Shown here one piece after another: positions 9,003 through 16,218 of a stretch of DNA of 64,000 nt. The notes beneath the pieces are model-generated. The model saw only the letters and a program-made list of their open reading frames with translations, did not search any database and had not been told where the DNA came from. Positions within the stretch are counted from its first letter, which is position 1. Each line of letters opens with the position of its first letter. The stretch is from contig NZ_JAUSXY010000001.1 in assembly GCF_030944625.1 (NCBI RefSeq), positions 1,426,001 to 1,490,000 of the forward strand. Reading direction: 5' to 3'. The position numbers and the translations under genes were made by a program. The DNA comes from Arthrobacter sp. SLBN-112. GTDB lineage: Bacteria; Actinomycetota; Actinomycetes; Actinomycetales; Micrococcaceae.

Positions 9003-9239
9003 GCGTGAGTGGGCAGGCTTCGCGTTTCCGCTGCCGCTCCCGCGCCGTCAGCGCCGCCGCTTGCATAACCGGGACTACGCACGGCCACTGATATTCCGGG
9101 CACGTTGTCCAGTGGCGTTCACCCGCCGTCAATCACCAAGCCGCATACCGTTCCATCAGACCCACCAGTCTTTTCACGCACCCTTCCGCCCGGCACACCC
9201 CCAGACGGGCGGACATCCCCGAGGTACCAGGAGTACTCC

Positions 9240-10106
9240 GTGTTCGTGAAAAGCACCCTTGCCGCCGTCGCCGTCCTCGCGTCCCTGGCCGGGACAGCCT
9301 CAGCCCCCGCCAATGCCGGCGCTGAGGCAGCCAAACCGGCGGACGTCGTCGTCGGCCAGCCCCTCGCCGGCACCCACGCCCACAATGACTACGAGCATGA
9401 CCGCCCCCTGTATGACGCCCTGGAGCACGGCTTCACCAGCGTCGAGGCGGACGTGTGGCTGGTGGACGGTGAGCTGCGGGTGGCGCATGATTTGGCCGAC
9501 GCAAAACAGGGCGTCACGCTCGAAAGCCTCTACCTCGATCCGCTGCAGGACCTTGTCCGCAGCCAGCCCGGCCACGGCGTCTACCCCCAGTGGGACGGCA
9601 GCCTGCAGCTCCTCATTGACATCAAGAGCGAGGGCGAGGCCACCTACGCCGCCGTCGAGGAGGAACTGGCTGAGCACCGCGACATCATGAGCCGCTACAC
9701 CAACGGCAACGTCAAGACCGGCCCGGTCACCGCGGTCATCAGCGGCAACCGTCCGCTGGCCACCATGCAGGCACAGACCCAGCGCTTCAGCTTCTACGAC
9801 GGCCGAGCCGCCGACCTCACCTCAGGCCTGCCCGCCGCCCTGATGCCGCTGGTCAGTGACAACTGGACCAAGCTCTTCACCTGGCAGGGCGTCGGCCCCA
9901 TGCCCGAGGCTGAGCGCACCAAGCTGCGTGCCTTCGTGGCCACCGCCCACGCCAACGGCTACCGCGTCCGCTTCTGGGCCACCCCGGACCAGCCCGGTGC
10001 CGCCCGTGACGCCGTCTGGACCGAACTCGCCGACGCCGGCGTGGACCACATCAACACCGACGACCTCGCCGGACTCCAGCAGTTCCTCACCGCCCGCTCC
10101 GCCTAA
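9240..10106 (+). CDS. secreted PI-PLC / glycerophosphodiester phosphodiesterase-like protein
   Basis: 288 residues from GTG 9240, which has AGGAG eight bases upstream. Residues 1-27 form a signal peptide (hydrophobic core ending in GTASAPANA), so the protein is exported. The mature start reads LAGTHAHNDYEHDRPLYDAL then FTSVEADVWL and LRVAHD; this His-Asn, Glu-x-Asp and His pattern marks the catalytic site of the PLC-like phosphodiesterase superfamily, in the subgroup seen in many bacterial exported proteins. It probably cleaves a phosphodiester of a glycerophospho- or inositol-type head group outside the cell. The next gene, 26 bases downstream, encodes an exported metallophosphoesterase-type protein, suggesting stepwise phosphate or polyol release. 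The substrate is unproven. Confidence 0.85.
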   Translation: MFVKSTLAAVAVLASLAGTASAPANAGAEAAKPADVVVGQPLAGTHAHNDYEHDRPLYDALEHGFTSVEADVWLVDGELRVAHDLADAKQGVTLESLYLDPLQDLVRSQPGHGVYPQWDGSLQLLIDIKSEGEATYAAVEEELAEHRDIMSRYTNGNVKTGPVTAVISGNRPLATMQAQTQRFSFYDGRAADLTSGLPAALMPLVSDNWTKLFTWQGVGPMPEAERTKLRAFVATAHANGYRVRFWATPDQPGAARDAVWTELADAGVDHINTDDLAGLQQFLTARSA

Positions 10107-10132
10107 GCCCCACGAGAAACAGGACCATTCCC

Positions 10133-11191
10133 ATGCCTTCAAAGACGTTGAAAGCCACGACGGCGGCACTCACCCTGGCGCTCGGCCTCCTCGCGGCCCA
10201 GCCCGCCTTCGCCGGATCAACCCCAGCCGCGGACAGCACCACCAGCAGCAACCAGGCCTTCACCTTCGGCGTCATCGGCGACATCCCGTACGGCGCCGCC
10301 GAGATCGCCAAGTTCCCGTCGCACATCCAGGACCTCAACGCCGATCAGGACCTGAAGTTTGTAGCACACCTGGGTGATATCAAGAACGGCTCCTCCGTCT
10401 GCTCCAACGAGTACTTCTCTTACATCCGCTCCCAGTTCGACACCTTCACCCACCCGCTGGTGTACACGCCCGGCGACAACGAATGGGTGGACTGCCACCG
10501 GACCAACAACGGCGCCTACAACCCCCTGGAACGCCTGGACAAGATCAGGGAGGTGTTCTTCAACGAACCCGGCAAGACCCTCGGCGCCAACATGCCGGTC
10601 AAGAGCCAGGAGGACCTGGGGCTGCCCGAGGACGTCCGCTTCACCAAGAACCGCGTGGCCTTCTCCGTCCTGAACGTCCAGGGCAGCAACAACTCCCTCC
10701 TGCCGTGGACGGGGTTGGGCAAGACTGCTCCCACGCCGGAACAGCTCGCCGAGGTGGAACACCGCACGGATGCCGTCTTGGCCCAAATCCACCAGACGTT
10801 CGCCGATGCCAAGCGCAGCAACGACCGCGCCGTGGTGCTCATGCAGCAGGCGGACATGTTTGATCCCGCACTGCTCGCCGACGCCACCGCCGACCCCAAG
10901 ACCGTGTCCGGCTTCCGGGAGATCGTGCAGGCGATCGTCGACGAAACGAACCACTTCGACGCCCCGGTCTACCTGGTCAACGGCGACAGCCACGTCTTCG
11001 CCGCCAACCAGCCTCTCGCCGCCGGCTCGCCCTGGCTGGACATCTACGGCTCGCCGGCCGCGGACAACCTGGAGCGCATCACCGTGGACGGCGCCAACAA
11101 CGCCGTCGACTACCTCCGCGTCACCGTGTCAGGCAACAGCGCCAAGGGCGCCGACGTCCTGAGGTGGGAAAAGGTCCGCTACAGCGAGTAG
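10133..11191 (+). CDS. exported calcineurin-like metallophosphoesterase
   Basis: 352 residues with a signal peptide (residues 1-28, ending in AQPAFA). The mature part starts FTFGVIGDIPYGAAE and continues FVAHLGDIKNG, YTPGDNEWVDC and finally NGDSHVF. These match the GD, GDxxN/GDNE and GDxH metal-ligand blocks of calcineurin-type phosphoesterases, though the spacing and the GDI variants are those of a divergent extracellular subgroup. It probably removes phosphate from a small organic phosphate in the wall space. It follows the phosphodiesterase gene by 26 bases with AGGA before its ATG and ends in a strong terminator, so the two form a bicistronic unit. Confidence 0.85.
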   Translation: MPSKTLKATTAALTLALGLLAAQPAFAGSTPAADSTTSSNQAFTFGVIGDIPYGAAEIAKFPSHIQDLNADQDLKFVAHLGDIKNGSSVCSNEYFSYIRSQFDTFTHPLVYTPGDNEWVDCHRTNNGAYNPLERLDKIREVFFNEPGKTLGANMPVKSQEDLGLPEDVRFTKNRVAFSVLNVQGSNNSLLPWTGLGKTAPTPEQLAEVEHRTDAVLAQIHQTFADAKRSNDRAVVLMQQADMFDPALLADATADPKTVSGFREIVQAIVDETNHFDAPVYLVNGDSHVFAANQPLAAGSPWLDIYGSPAADNLERITVDGANNAVDYLRVTVSGNSAKGADVLRWEKVRYSE

Positions 11192-11201
11192 CTCCAAACG
11201 C

Positions 11202-11239
11202 AAGCGGACGGCGGCGCGTGCCCACCCGCCGTCGTCCGC
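11202..11239. terminator. GGACGACG-family hairpin terminator
   Basis: AGCGGAC...GTCCGCT stem with the GCGGGT/ACCCGC-type centre, followed by GTGGTTTTAAG. It lies directly after the phosphodiesterase/phosphatase pair and is a slightly degenerate member of the dispersed family. Confidence 0.75.
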
Positions 11240-11366
11240 TGTGGTTTTAAGGGTCTGGACACGGGTAATCTCCGGATTTATCGTGCAAGGGTGGCGGCTG
11301 CCTGACTGGCAGGATGGCAAGCTCTGCCGGTCCGCTGTTGCGGCCGTCCATCATGAGGAGGCAGCA

Positions 11367-11822
11367 ATGAAGCACGTTGAAGAGGTTGAAGAGACTGTTG
11401 AAGTCGCTGTCCCGGTGCGGACGGCGTACAACCAGTGGACCCAGTTCGAATCGTTTCCGCAGTTCATGTCCGGTGTGGAATCCGTAACCCAGCTCACCGA
11501 CACCACCAACCACTGGGTAACCAAAGTGGGTGGTGTCCAGCGGGAATTCGATACCGAGATAGTTGACCAGGAGCCGGATGACCGCATCGCCTGGCGCAGC
11601 ACCGACGGAAAATCCCACGCCGGCATCATCAGGTTTACACAGGTGGACGCCAACCACACGAAGGTCAAAGTCCATTTCGAGTGGTCGCCGGAAACCGTCA
11701 CCGAAAAGGCGGGCGCGGCACTGAAGGCCGACGACATGCAGGTGAAGGCGGACATGCGGAAGTTCAAGGACTTCATCGAATCCCGCGGCACCGAATCCGG
11801 CGGCTGGCGAGGCGAAGTCTAG
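11367..11822 (+). CDS. SRPBCC (START/cyclase-like) small protein
   Basis: 151 residues. It opens with VEETVEVAVPVRTAYNQWTQFESFPQFMSGV, the usual beginning of the polyketide cyclase/dehydrase-like SRPBCC family, and has the central W-x-x-K-V-G-G and EFDTEI strands. The fold has a deep hydrophobic pocket for lipids or other small ligands; this stand-alone group in Actinobacteria has no fixed function. The start is the ATG at 11367 with GAGGAGG seven bases upstream. It is a single gene bounded by hairpin terminators on both sides. Confidence 0.85.
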   Translation: MKHVEEVEETVEVAVPVRTAYNQWTQFESFPQFMSGVESVTQLTDTTNHWVTKVGGVQREFDTEIVDQEPDDRIAWRSTDGKSHAGIIRFTQVDANHTKVKVHFEWSPETVTEKAGAALKADDMQVKADMRKFKDFIESRGTESGGWRGEV

Positions 11823-11835
11823 GAAAGAAGACAGG

Positions 11836-11875
11836 AAGCGGACGACGGCGGGTGCCCACCCGCCGTCGTCCGCTT
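11836..11875. terminator. GGACGACG-family hairpin terminator (18-bp perfect stem)
   Basis: A perfect 18-bp stem beginning AAGCGGACGACGGCGGGT with a four-base GCCC loop, 14 bases past the SRPBCC stop. This is one of the best copies of the dispersed family. A T-containing tail (TTCCTT) follows on the plus strand. Confidence 0.85.
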
Positions 11876-11949
11876 TCCTTGTGTGCCGGGCACAGCCGGC
11901 GCCTCGGTGTTTCAGCCGTCCCAGGCACCAGGCATTGGAGACTGTTGGG

Positions 11950-12177
11950 TCAGCCCGCCACGTTGCTGGGATCGTTGCCGTAGCTGTGCTTGGAGCCGAT
12001 CTGGCCGTTCTGGTTTTTTATGATGTGCTCCACCTTGTCTGCCCGGGCAGCCTCCCGGCCTGCGGCGACAGCTTCATCCTTCGTGGCGTATACCGCACCG
12101 AATGCGCGGCCCGTGCCCTCGCGCCGGTTCTTCCATGCGCCGTCTTCGTGGTACGTCTCGATGTCACCCTGAGCCAT
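11950..12177 (-). CDS. DUF2188 domain small protein
   Basis: 75 residues from ATG 12177, which has AAGGAG eight bases upstream; upstream frame is non-coding. The sequence WKNRREGTGRAFGAVYATKDEAVAAGREAAR, of which the core is an aromatic-Lys-Glu pattern, followed by EHIIKNQNGQIGSKHSYGNDP, is typical of DUF2188, a small stress-associated domain in bacteria with no established activity. It is likely cytosolic and monocistronic. It lies downstream of the GNAT gene on the same strand, with terminator hairpins between them. Confidence 0.85.
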   Translation of the reverse strand: MAQGDIETYHEDGAWKNRREGTGRAFGAVYATKDEAVAAGREAARADKVEHIIKNQNGQIGSKHSYGNDPSNVAG

Positions 12178-12239
12178 TGCGTTACTCCTTCTGCCGTCAC
12201 GGATGTTGGTTACCTGCCGCCTCCGCGTAGATACCGAAA

Positions 12240-12309
12240 AGCCCCGCAACACTTGGTGCACAGCGGGGCCTTCCAGGCAACCACTCCGCCTGATGGGGGC
12301 CAGGCGGAG
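12240..12309 (-). terminator. tandem hairpins after the GNAT gene
   Basis: Two stems lie between the GNAT stop and the DUF2188 start. Read on the minus strand, the first is CTCCGCCTG/CAGGCGGAG with an 8-base loop (12284-12309). The second is GCCCCGC/GCGGGGC (12241-12267) followed by TTTTCGG, which is terminator-like. Together they should end the GNAT transcript. Confidence 0.6.
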
Positions 12310-12444
12310 AAGCTGAACTCCAACCTAATAGCAAGCATGCTTACCTTCAAGTGTGGAAACCCTCTGCGCCGTAATTCTTTGTCAGGGAACAGGGCGGTAA
12401 CCGCAGGGAATCATCGTCAAGCCGATCAGGCGCGACGTGCCTTG

Positions 12445-12918
12445 CTAGAGCTGAAGCTCCATGAAGACGCTGTTGGGATCCAGCACGTAATCGGCGAAGG
12501 GTGCGCACTCGGTGAAGCCATGCCGGGCATACAGCCGCCGCGCTGGGGCGAAGTAGTCCTCGGTCCCGGTCTCAAGGTAGACGCTTTCAAGGTTCCGGGA
12601 CCGTGCGTCGTCGAGGATATGCCGGAGCACGAGGGTGGCCACGCCGCGTCCCCGCGCCGTGGCCGCGGTGCGCATGGACTTGATCTCACCCTGCCCGCCT
12701 GCGCCCGGTGCGGGGTCCAGGAGCTTGAGCGCTCCGCACCCCAGCAGGGCACCGTCCTCGCGGGCGGTCCAGAACGAGATGGACGGCGCTGAGAGCGCGG
12801 AGTGGTCCAGGGCATGGACGCTTTCCGCCGGCGAGGTGGCGAACATGTCTGCCAGGTGTTCGCTCAGGAGGCGGTGGACGTCGTCGCGCGTGGGACTGTC
12901 CCGGTTTATGGAAATCAT
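12445..12918 (-). CDS. GNAT family N-acetyltransferase
   Basis: 157 residues covering one GNAT fold. The acetyl-CoA binding motif A is seen as IKSMRTAATARGRGVATLVL (Q/R-x-x-G-x-G/A form) with downstream ETGTEDYFAPARRLYARHGF, the usual motif B. It transfers an acetyl group to an amine; the closest known pattern is the YafP/PhnO-like small cytosolic acetyltransferases, and the acceptor is unknown. It is a single gene and may be leaderless, since a TAAATT box stands seven bases before the ATG. Confidence 0.87.
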   Translation of the reverse strand: MISINRDSPTRDDVHRLLSEHLADMFATSPAESVHALDHSALSAPSISFWTAREDGALLGCGALKLLDPAPGAGGQGEIKSMRTAATARGRGVATLVLRHILDDARSRNLESVYLETGTEDYFAPARRLYARHGFTECAPFADYVLDPNSVFMELQL

Positions 12919-13002
12919 CGCTTCAAATTTACCGGTTGCCTACCGCGGCGCCGGTGTGCGACTATTCGGGTGATCGTGATCCGGCCGCAGGAGGTGAGAC
13001 CC

Positions 13003-13062
13003 ATGAATGCAGTATCCGCAATGGGTGCTCCCTCGCAGTCCACGATCGCGCGGCTGAACTAG
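13003..13062 (+). CDS. possible 19-residue peptide upstream of the patatin gene
   Basis: A short frame of 19 codons, MNAVSAMGAPSQSTIARLN, follows a near-perfect ribosome site (CAGGAGGTGAG) with good spacing. It ends 46 bases before the patatin start. It could be a small protein, a leader that couples translation to the patatin gene, or chance. I see no attenuator-like codon run. The strong ribosome site is the only real evidence. Confidence 0.35.
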   Translation: MNAVSAMGAPSQSTIARLN

Positions 13063-13108
13063 CCGCCACCGGGAGCGCCAAACAGGCAATTCGCGAAAGG
13101 CGACTCCC

Positions 13109-14002
13109 ATGAACACAACACCTTCTTCACAAGCCCCATCCAAACGCGCCCTCGTCCTTGGCGGTGGCGGCTCAACAGGCAACGCCTGGCTGATCGGCGT
13201 CCTCGCAGGCCTCGCCGATGCCGGGCTGGACGTGACCGGCGCCGGCCGGGTCATCGGAACGTCCGCCGGGTCCACGGCCGCAGCCCAAACTTCCGGCGCC
13301 GGGGCCGCCGAACTTTATGCCGCCATCCTGGACGCACCGCTTCCGCCACGACGCCGTCCCGCGGGATCCCAGCCGCCCGGCAAGCCGGTATCCGATCACC
13401 TGGAACGGACCGGCAGGATCATCGCATCCTCCCAAGACGCGGCGGACATGCGCCGCAGGATGGGTGCGCTGGCACTGGACCTGGCTGCGGCGCACGACGC
13501 AACCGCGCGGTGGCGGGAGACCGTTGCCGCGCGGCTGCCAAGCCGGGACTGGCCGCAGCATGAGCTGCTGATTACCGCGGTTGATGCCCACACCGGCACA
13601 CCCGTGGTGTTCGACCGGCACAGCGGCGTGGACCTGGTGGATGCCGTGGCGGCCAGCTGCGCCAGCGGCTTCGCGTACGGGATCGGGAACGGCAGCTATA
13701 TCGACGGCGGCTACCGGCGCAACGAGAACGCCGACCTGGCTGCCGGGTGCGGGCGGGTGCTGGTGCTGTCGCCCTTCGGCGGCAGGACACGGATGCCGCT
13801 GGAGTGGGACATGCAGCTCTCAGCCCAGGTCGATGAACTGCGGGCCGGGGGCAGCGTGGTGGAAGCAATCTTCCCGGACTCCGACTCGGAGCACATGTTC
13901 GGTGCCAACGCCATGGACCTGTCGCTGCGCCCGGCCGCCGCCCAGGCCGGCTACAACCAAGGCAAGGCCCTTGCCGGGCGGCTCGCGGCCTTCTGGGGCT
14001 GA
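13109..14002 (+). CDS. patatin-like phospholipase
   Basis: 297 residues. The three patatin marks are present in order: the oxyanion loop LVLGGGGSTGNAWLIGVL, the nucleophile elbow GTSAGS (Ser in G-x-S-x-G), and the catalytic Asp in YIDGGYRRNENADLA. The enzyme uses a Ser-Asp dyad to hydrolyse acyl esters of phospholipids or other lipids. There is no signal peptide, so it probably acts in the cytoplasm or at the inner face of the membrane. The start has AAAGG eight bases upstream. It is convergent with the flavodoxin gene, with a shared bidirectional hairpin between them. Confidence 0.92.
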   Translation: MNTTPSSQAPSKRALVLGGGGSTGNAWLIGVLAGLADAGLDVTGAGRVIGTSAGSTAAAQTSGAGAAELYAAILDAPLPPRRRPAGSQPPGKPVSDHLERTGRIIASSQDAADMRRRMGALALDLAAAHDATARWRETVAARLPSRDWPQHELLITAVDAHTGTPVVFDRHSGVDLVDAVAASCASGFAYGIGNGSYIDGGYRRNENADLAAGCGRVLVLSPFGGRTRMPLEWDMQLSAQVDELRAGGSVVEAIFPDSDSEHMFGANAMDLSLRPAAAQAGYNQGKALAGRLAAFWG

Positions 14003-14015
14003 CGTCTCCCGGGAC

Positions 14016-14049
14016 CGTTCGACGGCGGGTGGGCACCCGCCGTCGAACG
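14016..14049. terminator. bidirectional hairpin terminator (GACGGCGGG variant)
   Basis: Perfect 15-bp stem CGTTCGACGGCGGGT / ACCCGCCGTCGAACG with a GGGC loop, between the convergent patatin and flavodoxin genes. The outer part differs from the other family members (GTTCGACG instead of GGACGACG), with a compensating change on the other arm. Confidence 0.8.
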
Positions 14050-14056
14050 CGTTCCC

Positions 14057-14584
14057 CTAAAGCGTGGCCAGGAAGTCCTCCGCGAACCTCTTTACGCCGT
14101 CCCACTCGGTGTACACGTAGTCCCGGGATGTGTCCGTATCCAGGGAACCCTTGTCGCCGGCGATCTTCTTCATCATGAGCCGCTTGATGAACCCGTAGTG
14201 CGTGTAGAGCAGCGCGCCGCCGAACAACGCCACGTGGGCCGGCCGCCAGCCGGTTTGCTGCTCGAACTCCTGGACGTAGCTTTCGGCGTTTTCGGCATCT
14301 CCATGCGCGGCAAGGCTGACGGAGAACAGGGCGGACGGGAGGCGCTCCAGGGTGTCCCGGTTTTTCCGGACAAAGTCCTGGACGTACTCCTCATGCTTGC
14401 CCATGTGCACCGATGCCCCCACCAAGACCGCATCACACCCCGGCGGGATCGCATCCCCTGCCTGCTTGATGTCCGCAATGCGGGCCTCGTGCCCGTGCGC
14501 CTGGACCACGTCCCCGATAAACTCGGCGATCCTGGCCGTCTGGCCCTCGGTGGTGCCGTACGGGATATAGATGCTGGCCATCAT
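14057..14584 (-). CDS. flavodoxin-domain protein (HemG-like)
   Basis: 175 residues. It starts ASIYIPYGTTEGQTARIAEFI, the FMN phosphate-binding loop of flavodoxins (T-x-E-G-x-T), and continues with VLVGASVHMGKHEEYVQDFV and SVSLAAHG, which resemble the menaquinone-dependent protoporphyrinogen oxidase HemG group. It should bind FMN and carry out two-electron redox chemistry in the cytosol. Two consecutive ATG codons (14584 and 14581) follow AGGAG; I use the first. HemG function is not certain because many Actinobacteria carry this protein as a general flavodoxin. It is a single gene. Confidence 0.85.
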   Translation of the reverse strand: MMASIYIPYGTTEGQTARIAEFIGDVVQAHGHEARIADIKQAGDAIPPGCDAVLVGASVHMGKHEEYVQDFVRKNRDTLERLPSALFSVSLAAHGDAENAESYVQEFEQQTGWRPAHVALFGGALLYTHYGFIKRLMMKKIAGDKGSLDTDTSRDYVYTEWDGVKRFAEDFLATL

Positions 14585-14888
14585 CGATCTCCTGGTGGTG
14601 TCCGTATTGGTCCCGTATAACCTTGCCAAATTCCAGGTGTGCGCCGTAGGGCCCAACGTCCCGGAAGTTATTGGCACACAAGTTCTTTGGCGTTTTTCCG
14701 ACCATGACAAAAAGCACGAAAAAACTTGGAACCCGTCAAAATTATGAATTTCCCGTAACTGGTGGAGTCACGTCATCACCCTTGATTTGGTGCCCTGCGA
14801 AGCCTCCGGCCGCGGCGGAACAGGGGACTGGCCAAAAAAGTAGAAAGGGGTATGGTGGCCGTTAACGCGAGAGAAAGGCGTGGTTCCG
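14585..14888. other. intergenic region without a convincing gene
   Basis: 304 bases between the flavodoxin gene and the small basic protein, holding both upstream regions. Bases about 14680-14780 are notably A/T-richer than the surroundings. Short frames on the plus strand (for example from 14671 or 14701) have atypical composition, and I do not accept them. I see no clear palindrome. Confidence 0.5.
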
Positions 14889-15020
14889 GTGTCTGGAAAA
14901 TCAAAAGGCGGAGCAGCCAAAAAGGTCGGCAAGTCGATCCTTGAGAAACGGGCTGAAAAAAGGGCGAAAAGCGAAAGCAGTGAGCTCCACGTCATAAAGC
15001 AGCGCAAGAACCACCGCTGA
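14889..15020 (+). CDS. small Lys-rich basic protein
   Basis: A 43-residue frame from GTG 14889, SGKSKGGAAKKVGKSILEKR then AEKRAKSESSELHVIKQRKN and HR. It is strongly basic at both ends with one amphipathic stretch. Codon use with many AAA codons differs from neighbours. AGAAAGG lies about ten bases before the start and a strong hairpin follows 12 bases after the stop, so it looks like a complete short gene. It is similar in style to small conserved actinobacterial proteins, but I do not recognise a family. An overlapping 30-codon frame from the ATG near 14852 also has an upstream AAAGG. Confidence 0.55.
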   Translation: MSGKSKGGAAKKVGKSILEKRAEKRAKSESSELHVIKQRKNHR

Positions 15021-15030
15021 CCAGGGTGGA

Positions 15031-15064
15031 GGAAGGCCCGGCCAAGGATTCATGGCCGGGCCGC
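15031..15064. terminator. hairpin terminator AGGCCCGGCCA
   Basis: AGGCCCGGCCA...TGGCCGGGCCG stem with a short AGGATTCA loop, followed by CTT. It lies between the small basic protein and the convergent VOC gene and can serve both. Confidence 0.75.
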
Positions 15065-15095
15065 TTACCCACGGAATTTATCGAGCGCGCCGGCG

Positions 15096-15455
15096 CTACT
15101 CCGGGCCCTTGTCGATAACGCAGAACCGGTTCCCGTCCGGGTCCTCGAGCACCACGAAGTCCGGGTCCTGCGGATACATGTCCCAGTCCACACGCTTGGC
15201 GCCGAGTGAGACAAGCCGTTCCACCTCCGCGGCCTGGTCGTCCGCGTACAGGTCAAGGTGGATCCGCGGGTAAGCCTGGACCTGGGTTTCGCTCAGCATG
15301 AGTGACAGGTGGGCGCCTGGGCCCGACGGCGGGGCAAGGGTCACCCACGTTTCGTTGCCAGGTTCCCTGGGCACGTAGCCGAGGGCGTTATGCCAGAACG
15401 TGGTGGCGGCGGCGACGTTGTTGACGCCGAGGACGATGGTGCCGATGGTCAACAT
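15096..15455 (-). CDS. VOC (glyoxalase/bleomycin-resistance-like) protein
   Basis: 119 residues, one VOC domain of two beta-alpha-beta-beta-beta units (start TIGTIVLGVNNVAAATTFW; end FVVLEDPDGNRFCVI). VOC proteins bind a metal or sequester a small ligand; the substrate is unknown. It diverges from the small membrane protein gene with a gap of only 47 bases. A TAGGCT box lies six bases before the ATG and no ribosome site is visible, so the messenger is probably leaderless. Confidence 0.87.
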   Translation of the reverse strand: MLTIGTIVLGVNNVAAATTFWHNALGYVPREPGNETWVTLAPPSGPGAHLSLMLSETQVQAYPRIHLDLYADDQAAEVERLVSLGAKRVDWDMYPQDPDFVVLEDPDGNRFCVIDKGPE

Positions 15456-15502
15456 TCGACCAGCCTAAACCGGGCGGCTGCGGCCCGGCTAGACTCCCCT
15501 TC

Positions 15503-15808
15503 ATGGGGGAAAACAACACACCTGGGGAACGCCAACCGTCCAAACCCGCCAAACTGCCTGCCGCCGTCGTGCCTTTCCTGGGCCTCGCGGCAGTGCTGGG
15601 CGGCTGCCTGGTCGCGTACCTGAACCGCGACTTCACCGGCTGGTTTGCCTACGCGCCGCTGAGCAACCAGCCTTTCACCGCCAATGGCGCGGCGTTCATC
15701 ACGCAAGGCACCCAGCTGGGCCTGGCGCTCGCCGTCGTTGGCCTGCTGGTGCTCGCATTCTGGGCCGGGCTGGTGGCTGGCCGCCGGACCGGTTCCGGTC
15801 CTCGTTAG
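15503..15808 (+). CDS. small membrane protein, two transmembrane segments
   Basis: 101 residues with a polar N-terminus and two hydrophobic segments (VVPFLGLAAVLGGCLVAYL, about residues 22-40, and LGLALAVVGLLVLAFWAGLV, about 73-92). The loop between them is aromatic and Asn/Gln rich. I do not recognise a named family. TAGACT seven bases before the ATG and no ribosome site suggest a leaderless transcript. Its stop overlaps the end of a decayed EAL-domain remnant on the opposite strand. Confidence 0.75.
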   Translation: MGENNTPGERQPSKPAKLPAAVVPFLGLAAVLGGCLVAYLNRDFTGWFAYAPLSNQPFTANGAAFITQGTQLGLALAVVGLLVLAFWAGLVAGRRTGSGPR

Positions 15809-16150
15809 CCGGGAGGCGCCGCCAGGCCCTGCGCGCCTGTGGTGGCAACCGGGATGGGTACTTCGGGACGTTGCTCGAACGCCGGTGTACCGAACCAACA
15901 GCCCTGGAACAGGCGGGCGCCGATTGCCTGCAGGACCCGATATTCCGGCTTCGTTTCGATGCCTTCGGGGCCGGAAACAGGCGCGCCGCCAGTTCAATCC
16001 CCTTGACGCGGCAGCGCCTCGATACCCCCATGGCCGCCACGCGATCGACGGCATGGCTAATGGCTGGCCCAGCCTGTTGGCACGAATTGACGGGCTGCTC
16101 GCCGAGGCCTCCTGAGATCGGCGCATACCTGATACGCTCCACGTAGTTGG
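15805..16150 (-). pseudogene. remnant of an EAL-domain (c-di-GMP phosphodiesterase) gene
   Basis: On the minus strand, bases 15969-15805 read PEGIETKPEYRVLQAIGARL then FQGCWFGTPAFE and a stop. This is the C-terminal end of an EAL domain (A-E-G-I-E-T-x-x-E-Y ... L-F-Q-G-Y). Just upstream a second frame reads CRVKGIELAARLF, matching the preceding EAL strand (C-R-D-L-G-I-E-x-x-A). In the frame of the conserved end there is an in-frame stop between the two pieces. No start or N-terminal EAL sequence remains. So only the last 90 or so codons survive, frameshifted. It fills most of the 410-base gap before the GHKL ATPase gene. Confidence 0.7.
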
Positions 16151-16218
16151 CCCATTGATGCGCCAACCGGCTGGCCAACAGCCACCAGCAGCTTCAGTTG
16201 TGAGCGGGGTATCCAAGC

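Noticed and set aside
12240..12309. A riboswitch or leader structure before the DUF2188 gene
   Set aside because: The two hairpins lie right after the GNAT gene on the same strand, and the second is followed by TTTT, so they fit a terminator. No conserved ligand-binding RNA pattern was recognised.
15699..16178. A 159-codon minus-strand frame over the membrane protein end
   Set aside because: It mixes EAL remnant sequence in one part with the antisense of the membrane protein in the rest, has no ribosome site, and cannot be a single gene.
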